Part shown: in pieces, positions 1 to 8,276 of the stretch
Layout of the letters: each line of letters starts with the position of its first letter
How positions within the stretch are numbered: position 1 is the first letter of the stretch
Virus record (IMG/VR): IMGVR_UViG_3300050014_000087
Span: 1 to 37,498 of that record
Length of the DNA stretch: 37,498 nucleotides
Source of the DNA: a virus
Strand: one strand, 5' to 3'
The notes under the pieces: model-generated
The model's database searches: none
Told to the model about the DNA's origin: nothing
Seen by the model: only the letters and a program-made list of their open reading frames with translations
Made by a program: the position numbers and the translations under genes

Positions 1-2406
1 TTTGGGTATTGTAATTTAGTAACGTTAAATCTTTTCGGATTTTTATCTGGAAGTTTTGGTGCTTATAGTGGAAACTTCCAAAGTGGAAGTGGAACATTTG
101 ATCCTTGCACAGGACTTTGGGGAAGTGAATCTCCAGAATATAAAGTATTGGCAGTTTTATCCAATACTATGTTTTATGGATTAGATACAACACTTCATGC
201 TCCTGGATTTTTAGGATCAACTCAAAACACCGCTAGTTCCATAGATGGAACAACTTCAATAGGATTAGATTACAACTTAACATTAAGTCAGTCTTCTGCT
301 GGTGGATATGGAACATATCAATTCTCATTAAATCCAAATGATTTAAAATATATTACAAATGTATTTGGAAACAATGCTAGAGCAGGAGATCCAAGCACAT
401 TTGCTCCAGGAACTAAAATTGAATCATCTTATCTTTATAATATATTTGAAGACGATATTGCAAAAATTGCAGCCGAACCAACAAAATGGAGAGTTAATGG
501 TACTGCAATGCCATCTGGATCTTGGACAGGTGAACCTTTGAACTTTACAGATCAATGGTCATTGAACTTGGATAATGGAGATTCTGCATATGGATTAACT
601 AATGCATATACTCCTTGGGTAGTTTCTCAAAAAATATCTGCATGGAATGGTGGAACTTCAACAAGATTCCCATTGTTCAGATTATTAACATTACAAGACG
701 GAACATATACAAATACATCTTGGAAAATTGAAATATCAAATGTAAAATTAGCAGGAACCGTTGCTGGAAGTGACTGGGGAACGTTTACATTAACAGTTCG
801 TGATTATAGTGATACAGATAAAAAAGTGAAAGTTATTGAACAATTTAATAACTTATCAATGGATCCTAAATCACCAAACTTTATTGCACGTAGAATTGGT
901 GATCGTTATAATTATATCAGATTTGATGGTAAAATCATTGAATTCGGTGATTATGATAATCTAAGCAAATACATTCGTGTAGAAATGACTCCAAATCCAT
1001 ATCCTACTACGGCAGTTCCTTATGGATTCCAAGCTTATTCAGTACCAGTAAATGGTGCATTGGGATATTGGACTAATCCAATGGCATTCAGTAAAGCATC
1101 TGTCTATAGTTTATTTCCTGGAAAATATCCATCTGGAATTGACTTTATGGGTGCTCCCGCTGGTGCAGATACGGAATTAACCAATTTGTATCCTACATCT
1201 TCAATTGGACAACAACATTGGAGAGATAATCTACAATATTTTGCACCAGTTCCTTCTGGAGCAACCGTAGGTAGAAATACAACATTTGCTTTGGATGAAG
1301 AAATTACATCAAATGGTGTAGCTGTTCAAAACAGTAATTATTTATCAGCAAGTAATTCTATTCCATCAGTATTTACGAATACTGCAAATGAAATAGTATA
1401 TACGAAAATGCGTAAATTTATATTCGGATTCCAAGGTGGATTTGATGGTCAATCACCAGCGATTAAAGAAAATCTTGGTGGAGATATGACAGCAGGAAAC
1501 ACACAGGGACTTAACTGTTCTAATAGTACTGCTGCTGGATCTATCGCATATAAACAATGTATTGGTGCGTTGGGTAATGCCGACGAATTCGATATTAATC
1601 TTATTGTAACTCCTGGAATTGTATATTCATTACATCCATATGTTACAAACATGGTTGTAGAAATGTGTGAAACTCGTGGGGATTGTTTCTATATTCTTGA
1701 TATATATGAGGATGATGGAAACCCAACAGCAGGACAAATTGACGAAGTTATTAACCTTGCAAGTGAGTTTGATACGAGCTATGCAGGAACATATTATCCT
1801 TGGTTAAAAATTAAAGATACTAACACCAATCAATTAGTAACCGTTCCACCATCTGTTGTAATGCCAGGAGTTTATGCAGCAAATGATAGAGTTGCTGGAG
1901 AATGGTGGGCAGCAGCTGGATTAAACCGTGGTGGAATTGCAGTTGCGAAACATGTAACTGATAGAACAACTCACGTTGAGCGTGATGTTTTATACGAGGG
2001 AAGAATAAATCCTATCGCAGCATTCCCAGGACAAGGAATTGTTGCTTGGGGTCAAAAAACCTTACAAGTAAAAGCATCTGCATTGGATCGTATCAGTGTA
2101 AGAAGATTGTTGATTGAGATTAAAAAATTCTTCGCTTCTACTGCAAGATACTTGGTATTTGAACAAAATACTGCGGCAACTCGCAACAAGTTTTTGGCAA
2201 TTGTCAATCCTTATTTGGAAAGTGTACAACAACGTAGTGGGTTGTATGCATTTGAAGTAAGAATGGATGAAAGTAATAACACTCCAGACTTAATTGATAG
2301 AAATATCCTTTATGGTCAAATCTGGCTAAAACCCGTCAGGAGTTCTGAATTCATAATTTTAGACTTCAATGTTATGGCTTCAGGTGCAAGTTTTTCAAAT
2401 TCTTAA
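1..2406 (+). CDS. 18: Tail sheath protein (gp18-like), 5' end outside window
   Basis: The frame is open from the first base, so at least 801 residues of a longer protein are visible; the TTG at 148 is not a credible start. The C-terminal block (about 1990-2370) has the hallmark of contractile sheath proteins: GRINPIAAFPGQGIVAWGQK, then SALDRISVRRLLIEIKK, a FEQN segment and a closing LYGQIWLKP strand. In T4-like phages this domain forms the inner sheath layer that packs on the tail tube and drives contraction, while the variable upstream part faces outward. It is clearly longer than T4 gp18 (659 aa), so extra surface domains are likely. A hairpin terminator follows directly. The tube gene, adjacent in T4, lies 10 kb downstream here. 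Family assignment is firm; the N-terminal boundary cannot be seen. Confidence 0.93.
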   Translation, partial: FGYCNLVTLNLFGFLSGSFGAYSGNFQSGSGTFDPCTGLWGSESPEYKVLAVLSNTMFYGLDTTLHAPGFLGSTQNTASSIDGTTSIGLDYNLTLSQSSAGGYGTYQFSLNPNDLKYITNVFGNNARAGDPSTFAPGTKIESSYLYNIFEDDIAKIAAEPTKWRVNGTAMPSGSWTGEPLNFTDQWSLNLDNGDSAYGLTNAYTPWVVSQKISAWNGGTSTRFPLFRLLTLQDGTYTNTSWKIEISNVKLAGTVAGSDWGTFTLTVRDYSDTDKKVKVIEQFNNLSMDPKSPNFIARRIGDRYNYIRFDGKIIEFGDYDNLSKYIRVEMTPNPYPTTAVPYGFQAYSVPVNGALGYWTNPMAFSKASVYSLFPGKYPSGIDFMGAPAGADTELTNLYPTSSIGQQHWRDNLQYFAPVPSGATVGRNTTFALDEEITSNGVAVQNSNYLSASNSIPSVFTNTANEIVYTKMRKFIFGFQGGFDGQSPAIKENLGGDMTAGNTQGLNCSNSTAAGSIAYKQCIGALGNADEFDINLIVTPGIVYSLHPYVTNMVVEMCETRGDCFYILDIYEDDGNPTAGQIDEVINLASEFDTSYAGTYYPWLKIKDTNTNQLVTVPPSVVMPGVYAANDRVAGEWWAAAGLNRGGIAVAKHVTDRTTHVERDVLYEGRINPIAAFPGQGIVAWGQKTLQVKASALDRISVRRLLIEIKKFFASTARYLVFEQNTAATRNKFLAIVNPYLESVQQRSGLYAFEVRMDESNNTPDLIDRNILYGQIWLKPVRSSEFIILDFNVMASGASFSNS

Positions 2407-2430
2407 TAATCAACTACTTATGTAATCATA

Positions 2431-2456
2431 AAATCCCACATAAAGTGGGATTTTTT
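2431..2456 (+). terminator. Rho-independent terminator after sheath gene
   Basis: A perfect 9-bp stem (AAATCCCAC at 2431-2439 with GTGGGATTT at 2445-2453), a 5-nt ATAAA loop and a T-run to 2456, 25 nt after the sheath stop. It isolates the highly expressed sheath transcript from the HEG that follows. Confidence 0.85.
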
Positions 2457-2494
2457 ATTATAATTTTTCTTGATATTTTGGTTGGTTGCATGTA

Positions 2495-2501
2495 TATTTA
2501 T
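2495..2501 (+). promoter_or_regulatory. Candidate late promoter motif TATTTAT
   Basis: The motif ends 4 nt before the ATG at 2506, which is why that start is preferred over the upstream TTG at 2470. It sits between the sheath terminator and the HEG. Confidence 0.5.
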
Positions 2502-2505
2502 CCAT

Positions 2506-3468
2506 ATGAACAAAGAAGAACTGATTCAATTTATTGAAATACATAAAGATAATTATAGCATTCAATTAAAACGACACCATCCTTTATTGTATGATAAAAT
2601 TAATAAATTATATACGTTTCCAAAATTTGGACAAAAATTATATCATTATCTCAACGGCAATGATATTGGAAAATGTGAAATATGTGGAGAGCAATGTCAA
2701 TTTGATGGGATACATAAAGGATATCGTAAAAGGTGTTCTTATAAATGTATGGCTCAGAGTAAATATGTAATAAGTCATGAACTACGAAACTGTGTTATAT
2801 GCAATAAACAATTTGAAATATATAAAAATAGAGAAAAAACGACATGTTCCAATGAATGTTTATTAAAATTAAATTCTAGTCCAGAAGTTAATGAACGACG
2901 AATGTTATCATTAAAGAAATCCATGATTATAAAATATGGAGTAAATCATGTATCTAAAATTCCAGGATTTAAAAATAAACTAAAATTAACCAAACTATTA
3001 AATCACGGCGATGAAAACTATAATAATATAGAAAAAGGAAAACAAACGAAATTGGAAAAATATGGGGATAAAAATTATAATAATCCTATAAAAAATGAAA
3101 ATACATGTATGAGACGATATGGAGTTCCAAATGTATTTCATTTAAAAAAGAATAAAACAAATGGAAAACAAATATCCAATTTTCAAAAGCGGGAATATGA
3201 GAAAGTTTTGTTACAATATCCAGATGCTGAAATTGAGAAATATTTACCGGATGTTAGAAAATCTGTAGATATTTATATTCCATCAATAAAAAAAGTTATA
3301 GAATGTTTTGGTGATTATTGGCACTGTAACCCATTATTATATTCGGAAAGTTACTATCATAAATATATACATATGAACGCTAACGAGATATGGAAAAAAG
3401 ACGAAGAGAGAATTATTACATTAAAATCCTATGGATATGATGTGGATATAATATGGGAGAATTCATAG
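2506..3468 (+). CDS. Free-standing homing endonuclease, EDxHD/Vsr-like
   Basis: A 320-residue protein. The N-terminal third has two Cys pairs of zinc-knuckle type (CEICGEQC, then CVICNKQF with a later CSNEC). The middle has about four degenerate repeats built on a KYG-x-x-N core (for example KYGVNHVSK, KYGDKNYNN, RYGVPNVFH), a DNA-binding repeat style common in phage HEGs. The C-terminal domain carries ECFGDYWHCNP, matching the E-D-x-H signature of the Vsr-related EDxHD nucleases (I-Bth0305I type), and ends in the family-typical DIIWEN strand. Start chosen at 2506 because a late motif sits just before it and the frame upstream looks non-coding. It is likely mobile DNA between the sheath terminator and the next structural gene, with a role in spreading itself by cutting related phage genomes. 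Confidence 0.8.
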   Translation: MNKEELIQFIEIHKDNYSIQLKRHHPLLYDKINKLYTFPKFGQKLYHYLNGNDIGKCEICGEQCQFDGIHKGYRKRCSYKCMAQSKYVISHELRNCVICNKQFEIYKNREKTTCSNECLLKLNSSPEVNERRMLSLKKSMIIKYGVNHVSKIPGFKNKLKLTKLLNHGDENYNNIEKGKQTKLEKYGDKNYNNPIKNENTCMRRYGVPNVFHLKKNKTNGKQISNFQKREYEKVLLQYPDAEIEKYLPDVRKSVDIYIPSIKKVIECFGDYWHCNPLLYSESYYHKYIHMNANEIWKKDEERIITLKSYGYDVDIIWENS

Positions 3469-3522
3469 GATAGCAGATTGATGGAATAAGAAGATAAACT
3501 TGAATGTAATATTATGGTATGA

Positions 3523-3529
3523 TATTTAT
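3523..3529 (+). promoter_or_regulatory. Candidate late promoter motif TATTTATA
   Basis: Eight bases separate the 7-nt core from the ATG at 3538, and no ribosome-binding sequence is present. It would drive the 740-residue Pro-rich protein independently of the HEG upstream. Confidence 0.55.
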
Positions 3530-3537
3530 ACCTGTAT

Positions 3538-5760
3538 ATGGATCAAGATTTTCTAAATAATATAAACGGATCTCCTTATGTGGAGGAAGGTGCATTTTCA
3601 AGATTACAATCTAAAGCAGCACAGATATCAAGAGGTGCAACATCAATGTTAGGTCAAGGAGGTCAACCACCGTATGAAACCATAATTCGTTCATTATGGG
3701 ACGGATTCGTGAAAAAGGTTACTCCTATATTAAATGATTGGAATTCTCAAGGAAAACAAGTTTTATCAACATTTACTTTGAACCAGTCTCAAGAAGAAAT
3801 GGCAAATATATTAGATAATATCTACTCATCATTGCGTTCTTCATTTAATCCAAAATATCCAAACAGTTTACTTAGAGAATCATTGGACGAAGCGTTTTGG
3901 GATATGGCAAAGCGTGATATTGGTCTTAATAAAAAATTGGGGTCTAATGATCCATCTAAAATAATAAATGGATTTAAGAATAAAATATTAAATCTATATA
4001 ATATGTTTTTAAGTGATGCATCAAAAACTACTAATATACCATTACAAAATGTAGAAAATGTTGCTTCCAAATTAAATTTTAAAGGTGTTGCACAACCACA
4101 AACGGGGGTTATACCCGCTGGAACTATATCAAATGTTATAGGAAAATTAAAAACATTAAAAACGATGCCAGATGTTCCATCTGAACCAATTCCAGGAACA
4201 ACTCCACCCGTTGCTCCATCAACTCCAGAATCTACTCCACCCGTTGCAGCGGCAGTGGCACCCACAGCACCCCAGACATCTCCATCATCTAATACAAATA
4301 CACCAAGTGGTAATGCAGAACCTTCTAGTGAGAGTGAAGGGAAAATTACAGACAATGATGCAGCATTTTTAATTCTTGAAGTAGTTAAAATAATTATAGA
4401 AACAGTTAAAGCAGATGCATCACATTCTGCTGATATATTTAATGCTCCAGAACTTCCACAAAGTATGCATGATAAGCAAATTAATGAGGAAGACGTTCCT
4501 GAGAAACCAACTGATAAAAATAATACAACAACTGATGATAAAAGTGATGAAATGCCTGGAGAATTCGTATATAATTTCCATAGCAGAGATAAAAAATTTC
4601 CAGGATCTTTTTCTATTAATGTTGGTAACCAAAAAACGATTAAATTACCTTCAGGAAAACAGAAAAATATTCAAGTAATATGGCATAGTCATAAAGGAAC
4701 TAATGATATATGGGTAATGTCTAAAGGTGATGATGGTAAAGCAACAAAGGCATTAATATTTAAATTTTATAATGATCAAGCAGCACCACAATTGGGGCAT
4801 GAAAAAACAACAAATGTTGATTTACTTTTAAAACAATCCAAACCTATGGGTGGACCTACTTTAGATCAAACCAAAATTGATCCTAAAATAATGTCCGAAA
4901 TTAATTCGTTGCAATCAGATTTGTTTAGATCATTATTTGCGGTTGTTAGACGTAAAGGAATGGAGTTTAAACCAAAGGAGAAAGGATTATATTCTTTGAC
5001 GTTTGATGATGAAGGTGTTGTTACATCACACCAAAAAGACGGAAAAACAAAACAATATGCTGAAGGTGATCTTAGACAGGTTTTAAACGGTCCTCCTGAA
5101 ATTGCTGATAAATGGAAAAAATCACTTGAAGCGGTTGGATATTTTGACAAGTTCCCAGATTTAAAACCAACACCAATTGAAAATTATAAAAACTTTAAAG
5201 ATGCTATTTTAACATTAATTTCTTTAAAATATGGAGAAAAAGAATCTACTAACTTAGTAGCAAATGCATGGGCTAAACTTAAAACTGAAAACCCAACACA
5301 ACCTCCAGAAAAAATAGAAACATCTACACTAGTTAAAAAAGCGTTGTCAAATAAACCAAATATACCAACACAACAAACAACCCCAGTTAACAATCCTTCA
5401 ACCCAAACTACCACGAACGTTGAACAACCAAAAGTATCTGATACAACACAACAACCTAAACCAGAAGAACCCCCTGTTGATAAACCAAAAACAAATCCTA
5501 TTTCAATGGAAAATGGAGAAATTGTATATACTGTTCCAAAAACTGGTGAAATAAAATATCTTGATATGGATCAGGTGTTTCAATTGATGAACTCAAAATC
5601 ACATCCTGCTTTTGTAAAAGCATTGAAAAATTCAGGATTTTATGATAAAGTTATGCAAGCAATAAAAAGAAAAGAAACCAAGAAAAAATCATTGGATGAA
5701 ACATATACTTCGGGTGGGAACATTAATCCTTGGAATAAATCAAATATTTTCCTGTATTAA
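3538..5760 (+). CDS. Large Pro/Thr-rich putative virion protein, unknown function
   Basis: A 740-residue protein I do not recognise. An N-terminal mostly helical domain (about 1-210, with a Trp-containing stretch near residues 53-70) is followed by a Pro/Thr/Ser/Ala linker (about 215-265), a second folded region (about 275-560, with VYNFHSRDKKFPGSF and IQVIWHSHKGTNDIWVMSKG suggesting beta structure), another Pro/Thr/Gln linker (about 600-650) and a short C-terminal helical domain ending in a basic KRKETKKK stretch. Two flexible linkers between folded modules suggest a long, multi-domain virion or internal protein rather than an enzyme. It has its own late motif and sits between sheath and tube genes, which also points to a late, particle-associated role. 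No signal peptide or membrane segment is visible. Function is open. Confidence 0.75.
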   Translation: MDQDFLNNINGSPYVEEGAFSRLQSKAAQISRGATSMLGQGGQPPYETIIRSLWDGFVKKVTPILNDWNSQGKQVLSTFTLNQSQEEMANILDNIYSSLRSSFNPKYPNSLLRESLDEAFWDMAKRDIGLNKKLGSNDPSKIINGFKNKILNLYNMFLSDASKTTNIPLQNVENVASKLNFKGVAQPQTGVIPAGTISNVIGKLKTLKTMPDVPSEPIPGTTPPVAPSTPESTPPVAAAVAPTAPQTSPSSNTNTPSGNAEPSSESEGKITDNDAAFLILEVVKIIIETVKADASHSADIFNAPELPQSMHDKQINEEDVPEKPTDKNNTTTDDKSDEMPGEFVYNFHSRDKKFPGSFSINVGNQKTIKLPSGKQKNIQVIWHSHKGTNDIWVMSKGDDGKATKALIFKFYNDQAAPQLGHEKTTNVDLLLKQSKPMGGPTLDQTKIDPKIMSEINSLQSDLFRSLFAVVRRKGMEFKPKEKGLYSLTFDDEGVVTSHQKDGKTKQYAEGDLRQVLNGPPEIADKWKKSLEAVGYFDKFPDLKPTPIENYKNFKDAILTLISLKYGEKESTNLVANAWAKLKTENPTQPPEKIETSTLVKKALSNKPNIPTQQTTPVNNPSTQTTTNVEQPKVSDTTQQPKPEEPPVDKPKTNPISMENGEIVYTVPKTGEIKYLDMDQVFQLMNSKSHPAFVKALKNSGFYDKVMQAIKRKETKKKSLDETYTSGGNINPWNKSNIFLY

Positions 5761-5824
5761 GTACTTATTACTATTTATTTTATTATATTCCTTATTTTAT
5801 TTTTAAGAATAATTATTTATATAT

Positions 5825-5838
5825 TCGAAGTACTTCGA
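5825..5838. repeat. 14-bp perfect palindrome, possible operator
   Basis: TCGAAGTACTTCGA is its own reverse complement. It begins at the -10 box of the minus-strand promoter at 5838-5866 and covers the expected start of transcription, the usual place for a repressor site. It lies in a 197-nt AT-rich gap (5761-5957) that has no other gene apart from the nucleotidase remnant. Confidence 0.5.
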
Positions 5839-5866
5839 TTGTACAGTAATTTTAAATACATGTCAA
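5838..5866 (-). promoter_or_regulatory. Minus-strand sigma70-type promoter
   Basis: On the minus strand: TTGACA (5866-5861), a 17-nt spacer, TACAAT (5843-5838). The upstream and spacer bases (AAAGTTGACA-y-G-n-AT) resemble those of the minus promoter at 16822-16852, suggesting one promoter class, probably read by host polymerase early in infection. It points into the 3' end of the 740-residue gene, and no minus-strand ORF follows, so its product would be an antisense or non-coding RNA, or its gene has been lost. Confidence 0.5.
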
Positions 5867-5886
5867 CTTTTTATAGAACTTAATGG

Positions 5887-5961
5887 ATGAAAAATACAGA
5901 TTACTTATTATATGTAGATATGGACGGGTTTGGGTTGTACAACACTATTTATATGATATGA
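5887..5961 (+). pseudogene. Truncated duplicate of the nucleotidase 5' end
   Basis: A 24-codon frame starting MKNTDYLLYVDMDG. The intact gene at 6610 starts MKNKDYQLYIDLDG: 10 of the first 14 residues are identical, and the DNA is alignable for about 42 nt. Similarity stops where the HEG's late motif and start begin, and the stop codon overlaps the HEG ATG. I read it as the original start of the nucleotidase gene, cut off by HEG insertion, with the working gene now using a copy of its 5' end that lies at the HEG's 3' end. Confidence 0.7.
5946..5952 (+). promoter_or_regulatory. Candidate late promoter motif TATTTATA
   Basis: It lies 5 nt before ATG 5958 and fixes that codon as the HEG start; the next frame-compatible ATG upstream (5883) falls within the nucleotidase remnant. 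Confidence 0.5.
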
Positions 5962-6620
5962 CTGAAGAACATAAACGAAAAATATCAGAAGCATTAAAAG
6001 GAAAACCTCATTTTTATTCTCGTGGTAAAAACAATCCTAATTATGGAGGAAAACTTATCAATAATCCAGAAACAAAGAAAAAATACTTAGAGTCTGTAAA
6101 AATACGAGGACAGGGGTGGAATGATGTTTTGATAAAACAACACGCTGATAGAATGTTAGGAGAATCAAACTGGATGCGTGGAAAACATCATAGTGAAGAA
6201 ACGAAACAAAAAATAAGAAACACAATATTATCTGGATTTGCTTCTGGTAAACGAACCCCGAATAAAACTATGGTTTCCAAACCTGAAAAGGATATTGCTA
6301 AATTGTTGACTGAAATGGGACATTCTATAAAAATGGGAGTAAGAATTGAAAATAATTTATATGATATTTTAGTTATTGAAAAAAATTTAATAATAGAATT
6401 TAATGGAGATTATTGGCATATGAATCCATTAAAATATTCTTCCACATCTTACAATAAGGCGTGTGGTATGACTGCTCAAGAAGTATGGAATCGGGATAAA
6501 CATAAATCCGAAGTTGCTATAAAAAATGGCTACAAATTCAGATGTATATGGGAAAATGATTATAAAAAATCTAATAATAAAAATGATTTTTTGGAGAAGA
6601 TATTGATTGATGAAAAATAA
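5958..6620 (+). CDS. Homing endonuclease, NUMOD3 plus EDxHD-type nuclease
   Basis: A 220-residue protein. The N-terminus (MTEEHKRKISEALKGKP) and a second copy near residues 75-95 (MRGKHHSEETKQKIRNTI) are NUMOD3 motifs, short DNA-binding helices found in GIY-YIG and HNH homing enzymes. The C-terminal nuclease domain has LIIEFNGDYWHMNP, the E-D-x-H core of the EDxHD family, and the terminal RCIWENDY strand. The start at 5958 fits because NUMOD3 motifs begin at the Met and a late motif precedes it. Its last 11 nt overlap the start of the nucleotidase gene, and a broken copy of that gene's 5' end lies just upstream, so this is a HEG insertion at a gene start with a repaired target. It is related to the nucleases at 2506 and 32012. 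Confidence 0.85.
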   Translation: MTEEHKRKISEALKGKPHFYSRGKNNPNYGGKLINNPETKKKYLESVKIRGQGWNDVLIKQHADRMLGESNWMRGKHHSEETKQKIRNTILSGFASGKRTPNKTMVSKPEKDIAKLLTEMGHSIKMGVRIENNLYDILVIEKNLIIEFNGDYWHMNPLKYSSTSYNKACGMTAQEVWNRDKHKSEVAIKNGYKFRCIWENDYKKSNNKNDFLEKILIDEK

Positions 6621-7164
6621 AGACTACCAGTTGTATATAGACCTTGATGGAGTCCTTGTAGATTTCAATGGAGGTTACGTTGACAATTATAAAAAATCAA
6701 AGGGAACGTTGACTAATTATGATGAAAAAGAAGCAAGGAAAGCATATTCCAGTACTGGATCTGAATTTTGGGTTGATTTAAAATGGATACATGGTGGTAA
6801 GGAATTATGGAAATCAGCAACCAGTTTATTCGAACGTGTATATATTCTATCATCAGCAGGCTCGGGTGACCCAACAAGGGGTAAAGAAATTGTTAAAGGT
6901 AAGAGGTTATGGATAAATAAGAATATACCTGAATTAGATCAAGAAAAAGTCTTTATTGTGATGGGAAAGGATTTAAAACCACAATTCGCAAACAAAGCAT
7001 CCATTTTAATTGATGATATGCCTATAACCATTCAACGATGGAATAAGGAAGGTGGATTTGGAATTTTACATAATTCAAACCATTATAAAAGAACCATTGA
7101 AGATTTGGAAGATATTGCTGGTCCTATAAAATTAAGTGAACTTGTAAAACGATTTAGACATTAA
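6610..7164 (+). CDS. HAD-superfamily 5'(3')-deoxyribonucleotidase-like protein
   Basis: A 184-residue protein. HAD motif I is at residues 8-14 (YIDLDGVLVDF), with the nucleophilic first Asp and the acid/base second Asp of the DxDG-V/T-L signature. A Ser-rich LSSAGSGDPT segment near residue 80 fits motif II. The later ILIDDMPITIQRW (about residue 135) matches motif IV, the pair of Asp residues that bind magnesium. Family members remove the phosphate from deoxynucleoside monophosphates and occur widely in phages, where they are thought to adjust nucleotide pools. The start is ATG 6610, 11 nt inside the upstream HEG; the TTG at 6607 is less likely. It has no promoter of its own, so it probably depends on read-through from the HEG. 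The exact substrate cannot be read from sequence. Confidence 0.8.
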   Translation: MKNKDYQLYIDLDGVLVDFNGGYVDNYKKSKGTLTNYDEKEARKAYSSTGSEFWVDLKWIHGGKELWKSATSLFERVYILSSAGSGDPTRGKEIVKGKRLWINKNIPELDQEKVFIVMGKDLKPQFANKASILIDDMPITIQRWNKEGGFGILHNSNHYKRTIEDLEDIAGPIKLSELVKRFRH

Positions 7165-7176
7165 TACTTATAACAT

Positions 7177-7896
7177 ATGATTGGAAATACTAAATATACA
7201 ATTAACGAGAAATATTTTACAGAAATAAATTCTGAGGATAAGGCGTATATTCTTGGGTTATTTTATACTGATGGAAATGTGTCTTCCAAAAGTAATAGAA
7301 TTTGTCTTGGTATGAATGATTTAGATGTAATAGAATTTGTAAAATCTAAATTAGAAGCAACCAATCCAATTCATATTATTAAAGATAAAAGAACTATAAA
7401 ACTACATTATCGGTTGGATATTTTTAATAAACAATTACGAGAGTCTCTTATAAATCTTGGATGTGTTCCTGTTAAATCTAAAATAATTGTTTTTCCGGAT
7501 GATAAAATAGTTTCAGATGAGTTTTTAAAATATTTTATTCTTGGATGTTTTGATGGTGATGGATCGGTGTTTAGTTCTGATAATAAGAATTTTACGTGGA
7601 ATTTTGTAGGAACAAAATCTATGTGTGATGGAATATCTTCATATATAAAGAATAATTTAGACATAGTGCTTAATGTAAAATTAGTTCCACATTTTCAATT
7701 TTTATATCAAATAAGATGTTCGAAACGAGATGATATTTTTAAACTTTTGGAATATTTATATTATGATGTTTCTTTCAAAATGAAAAGGAAATATGTTGAA
7801 TTTATAAAAATAAAAAATTTAATAGATTTTCGTCCAACTAATCAATATTGGAAAGATAGAAAAAGAAATGATATTGGAGAATTTATTTATGGATAA
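7177..7896 (+). CDS. LAGLIDADG homing endonuclease
   Basis: A 239-residue protein with the two LAGLIDADG helices of a monomeric enzyme: AYILGLFYTDGN near residues 24-35 and YFILGCFDGDGSV near 113-125. The acidic residues at the ends of both helices (D in TDGN, D in GDGS) are the metal-binding catalytic pair. The repeat spacing of about 90 residues fits a single-chain two-repeat protein. A weaker motif, TACTTATA, ends 4 nt before the ATG. The final 8 nt overlap the start of the next gene, a layout shared with four other HEGs here. It is a free-standing enzyme and no intron is evident around it. Confidence 0.88.
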   Translation: MIGNTKYTINEKYFTEINSEDKAYILGLFYTDGNVSSKSNRICLGMNDLDVIEFVKSKLEATNPIHIIKDKRTIKLHYRLDIFNKQLRESLINLGCVPVKSKIIVFPDDKIVSDEFLKYFILGCFDGDGSVFSSDNKNFTWNFVGTKSMCDGISSYIKNNLDIVLNVKLVPHFQFLYQIRCSKRDDIFKLLEYLYYDVSFKMKRKYVEFIKIKNLIDFRPTNQYWKDRKRNDIGEFIYG

Positions 7897-8275
7897 AGAT
7901 GTTAATGAACTAATAAACATAAGTTTAAACGATTTTTTTAAAGAATGTCGTTTAAATGATATTTGTTTGTGTGGAGAGAACAATATTTCCGAAGGGAACG
8001 ATTATACAGATGATGGTGGGTTGACATGGAGACATATTAAATGTAAAAAACTTATTTCTAGTAATAATATTGTTACGGAATTATTACGTCATTCGGTGGA
8101 AGAAGCTCGTGAGATTCGTAAATTGGCACGAAAAAATAAAGGTTTAATGAAAGAAGTTGATGAGAATCCAATACTTCCAAAAGTAGATGGACTTCCGATT
8201 AGTGGAGAGAAGAAATATAATAAACAAGAACCAGGTGGTCAAATGGCCGCAGTTAATATAGAAGAAAATAAATAA
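7889..8275 (+). CDS. Small protein with Cys/His cluster, unknown
   Basis: A 128-residue protein starting MDKDVNELINIS at ATG 7889, which overlaps the end of the LAGLIDADG gene; the in-frame TTG at 7868 would extend it by 7 residues. Residues 20-55 hold C-x(6)-C-L-C-G, then WRHIKC, which could bind a metal ion, although spacing does not match a named zinc finger. The middle is a charged helix (SVEEAREIRKLARKNKG), and the C-terminus is polar and probably disordered. It is separated from the nucleotidyltransferase gene by one base (its stop ends at 8275 and the next ATG is 8277), so the two are very likely co-translated and may work together. Family unknown. Confidence 0.7.
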   Translation: MDKDVNELINISLNDFFKECRLNDICLCGENNISEGNDYTDDGGLTWRHIKCKKLISSNNIVTELLRHSVEEAREIRKLARKNKGLMKEVDENPILPKVDGLPISGEKKYNKQEPGGQMAAVNIEENK

Positions 8276-8276
8276 A

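Noticed and set aside
148-2406. Sheath gene starting at TTG 148
   Set aside because: The frame is open and protein-like back to base 1, so the start is upstream of the window.
2506-3468. Group I intron around HEGs
   Set aside because: The flanking genes are intact or broken for other reasons, and no conserved intron core or split exon was found; the HEGs look free-standing.
4196-4275. Short CCACCCGTTGC-type DNA repeats
   Set aside because: They reflect Pro/Val/Ala codon repetition in a linker, not a DNA repeat array or CRISPR.
3822-4355. Minus-strand ORF of 177 codons
   Set aside because: Antisense to the Pro/Thr-rich linker of the 740-residue gene; its Gly/Val-rich product is the mirror of CCA/ACA-type codons, with no promoter or start context.
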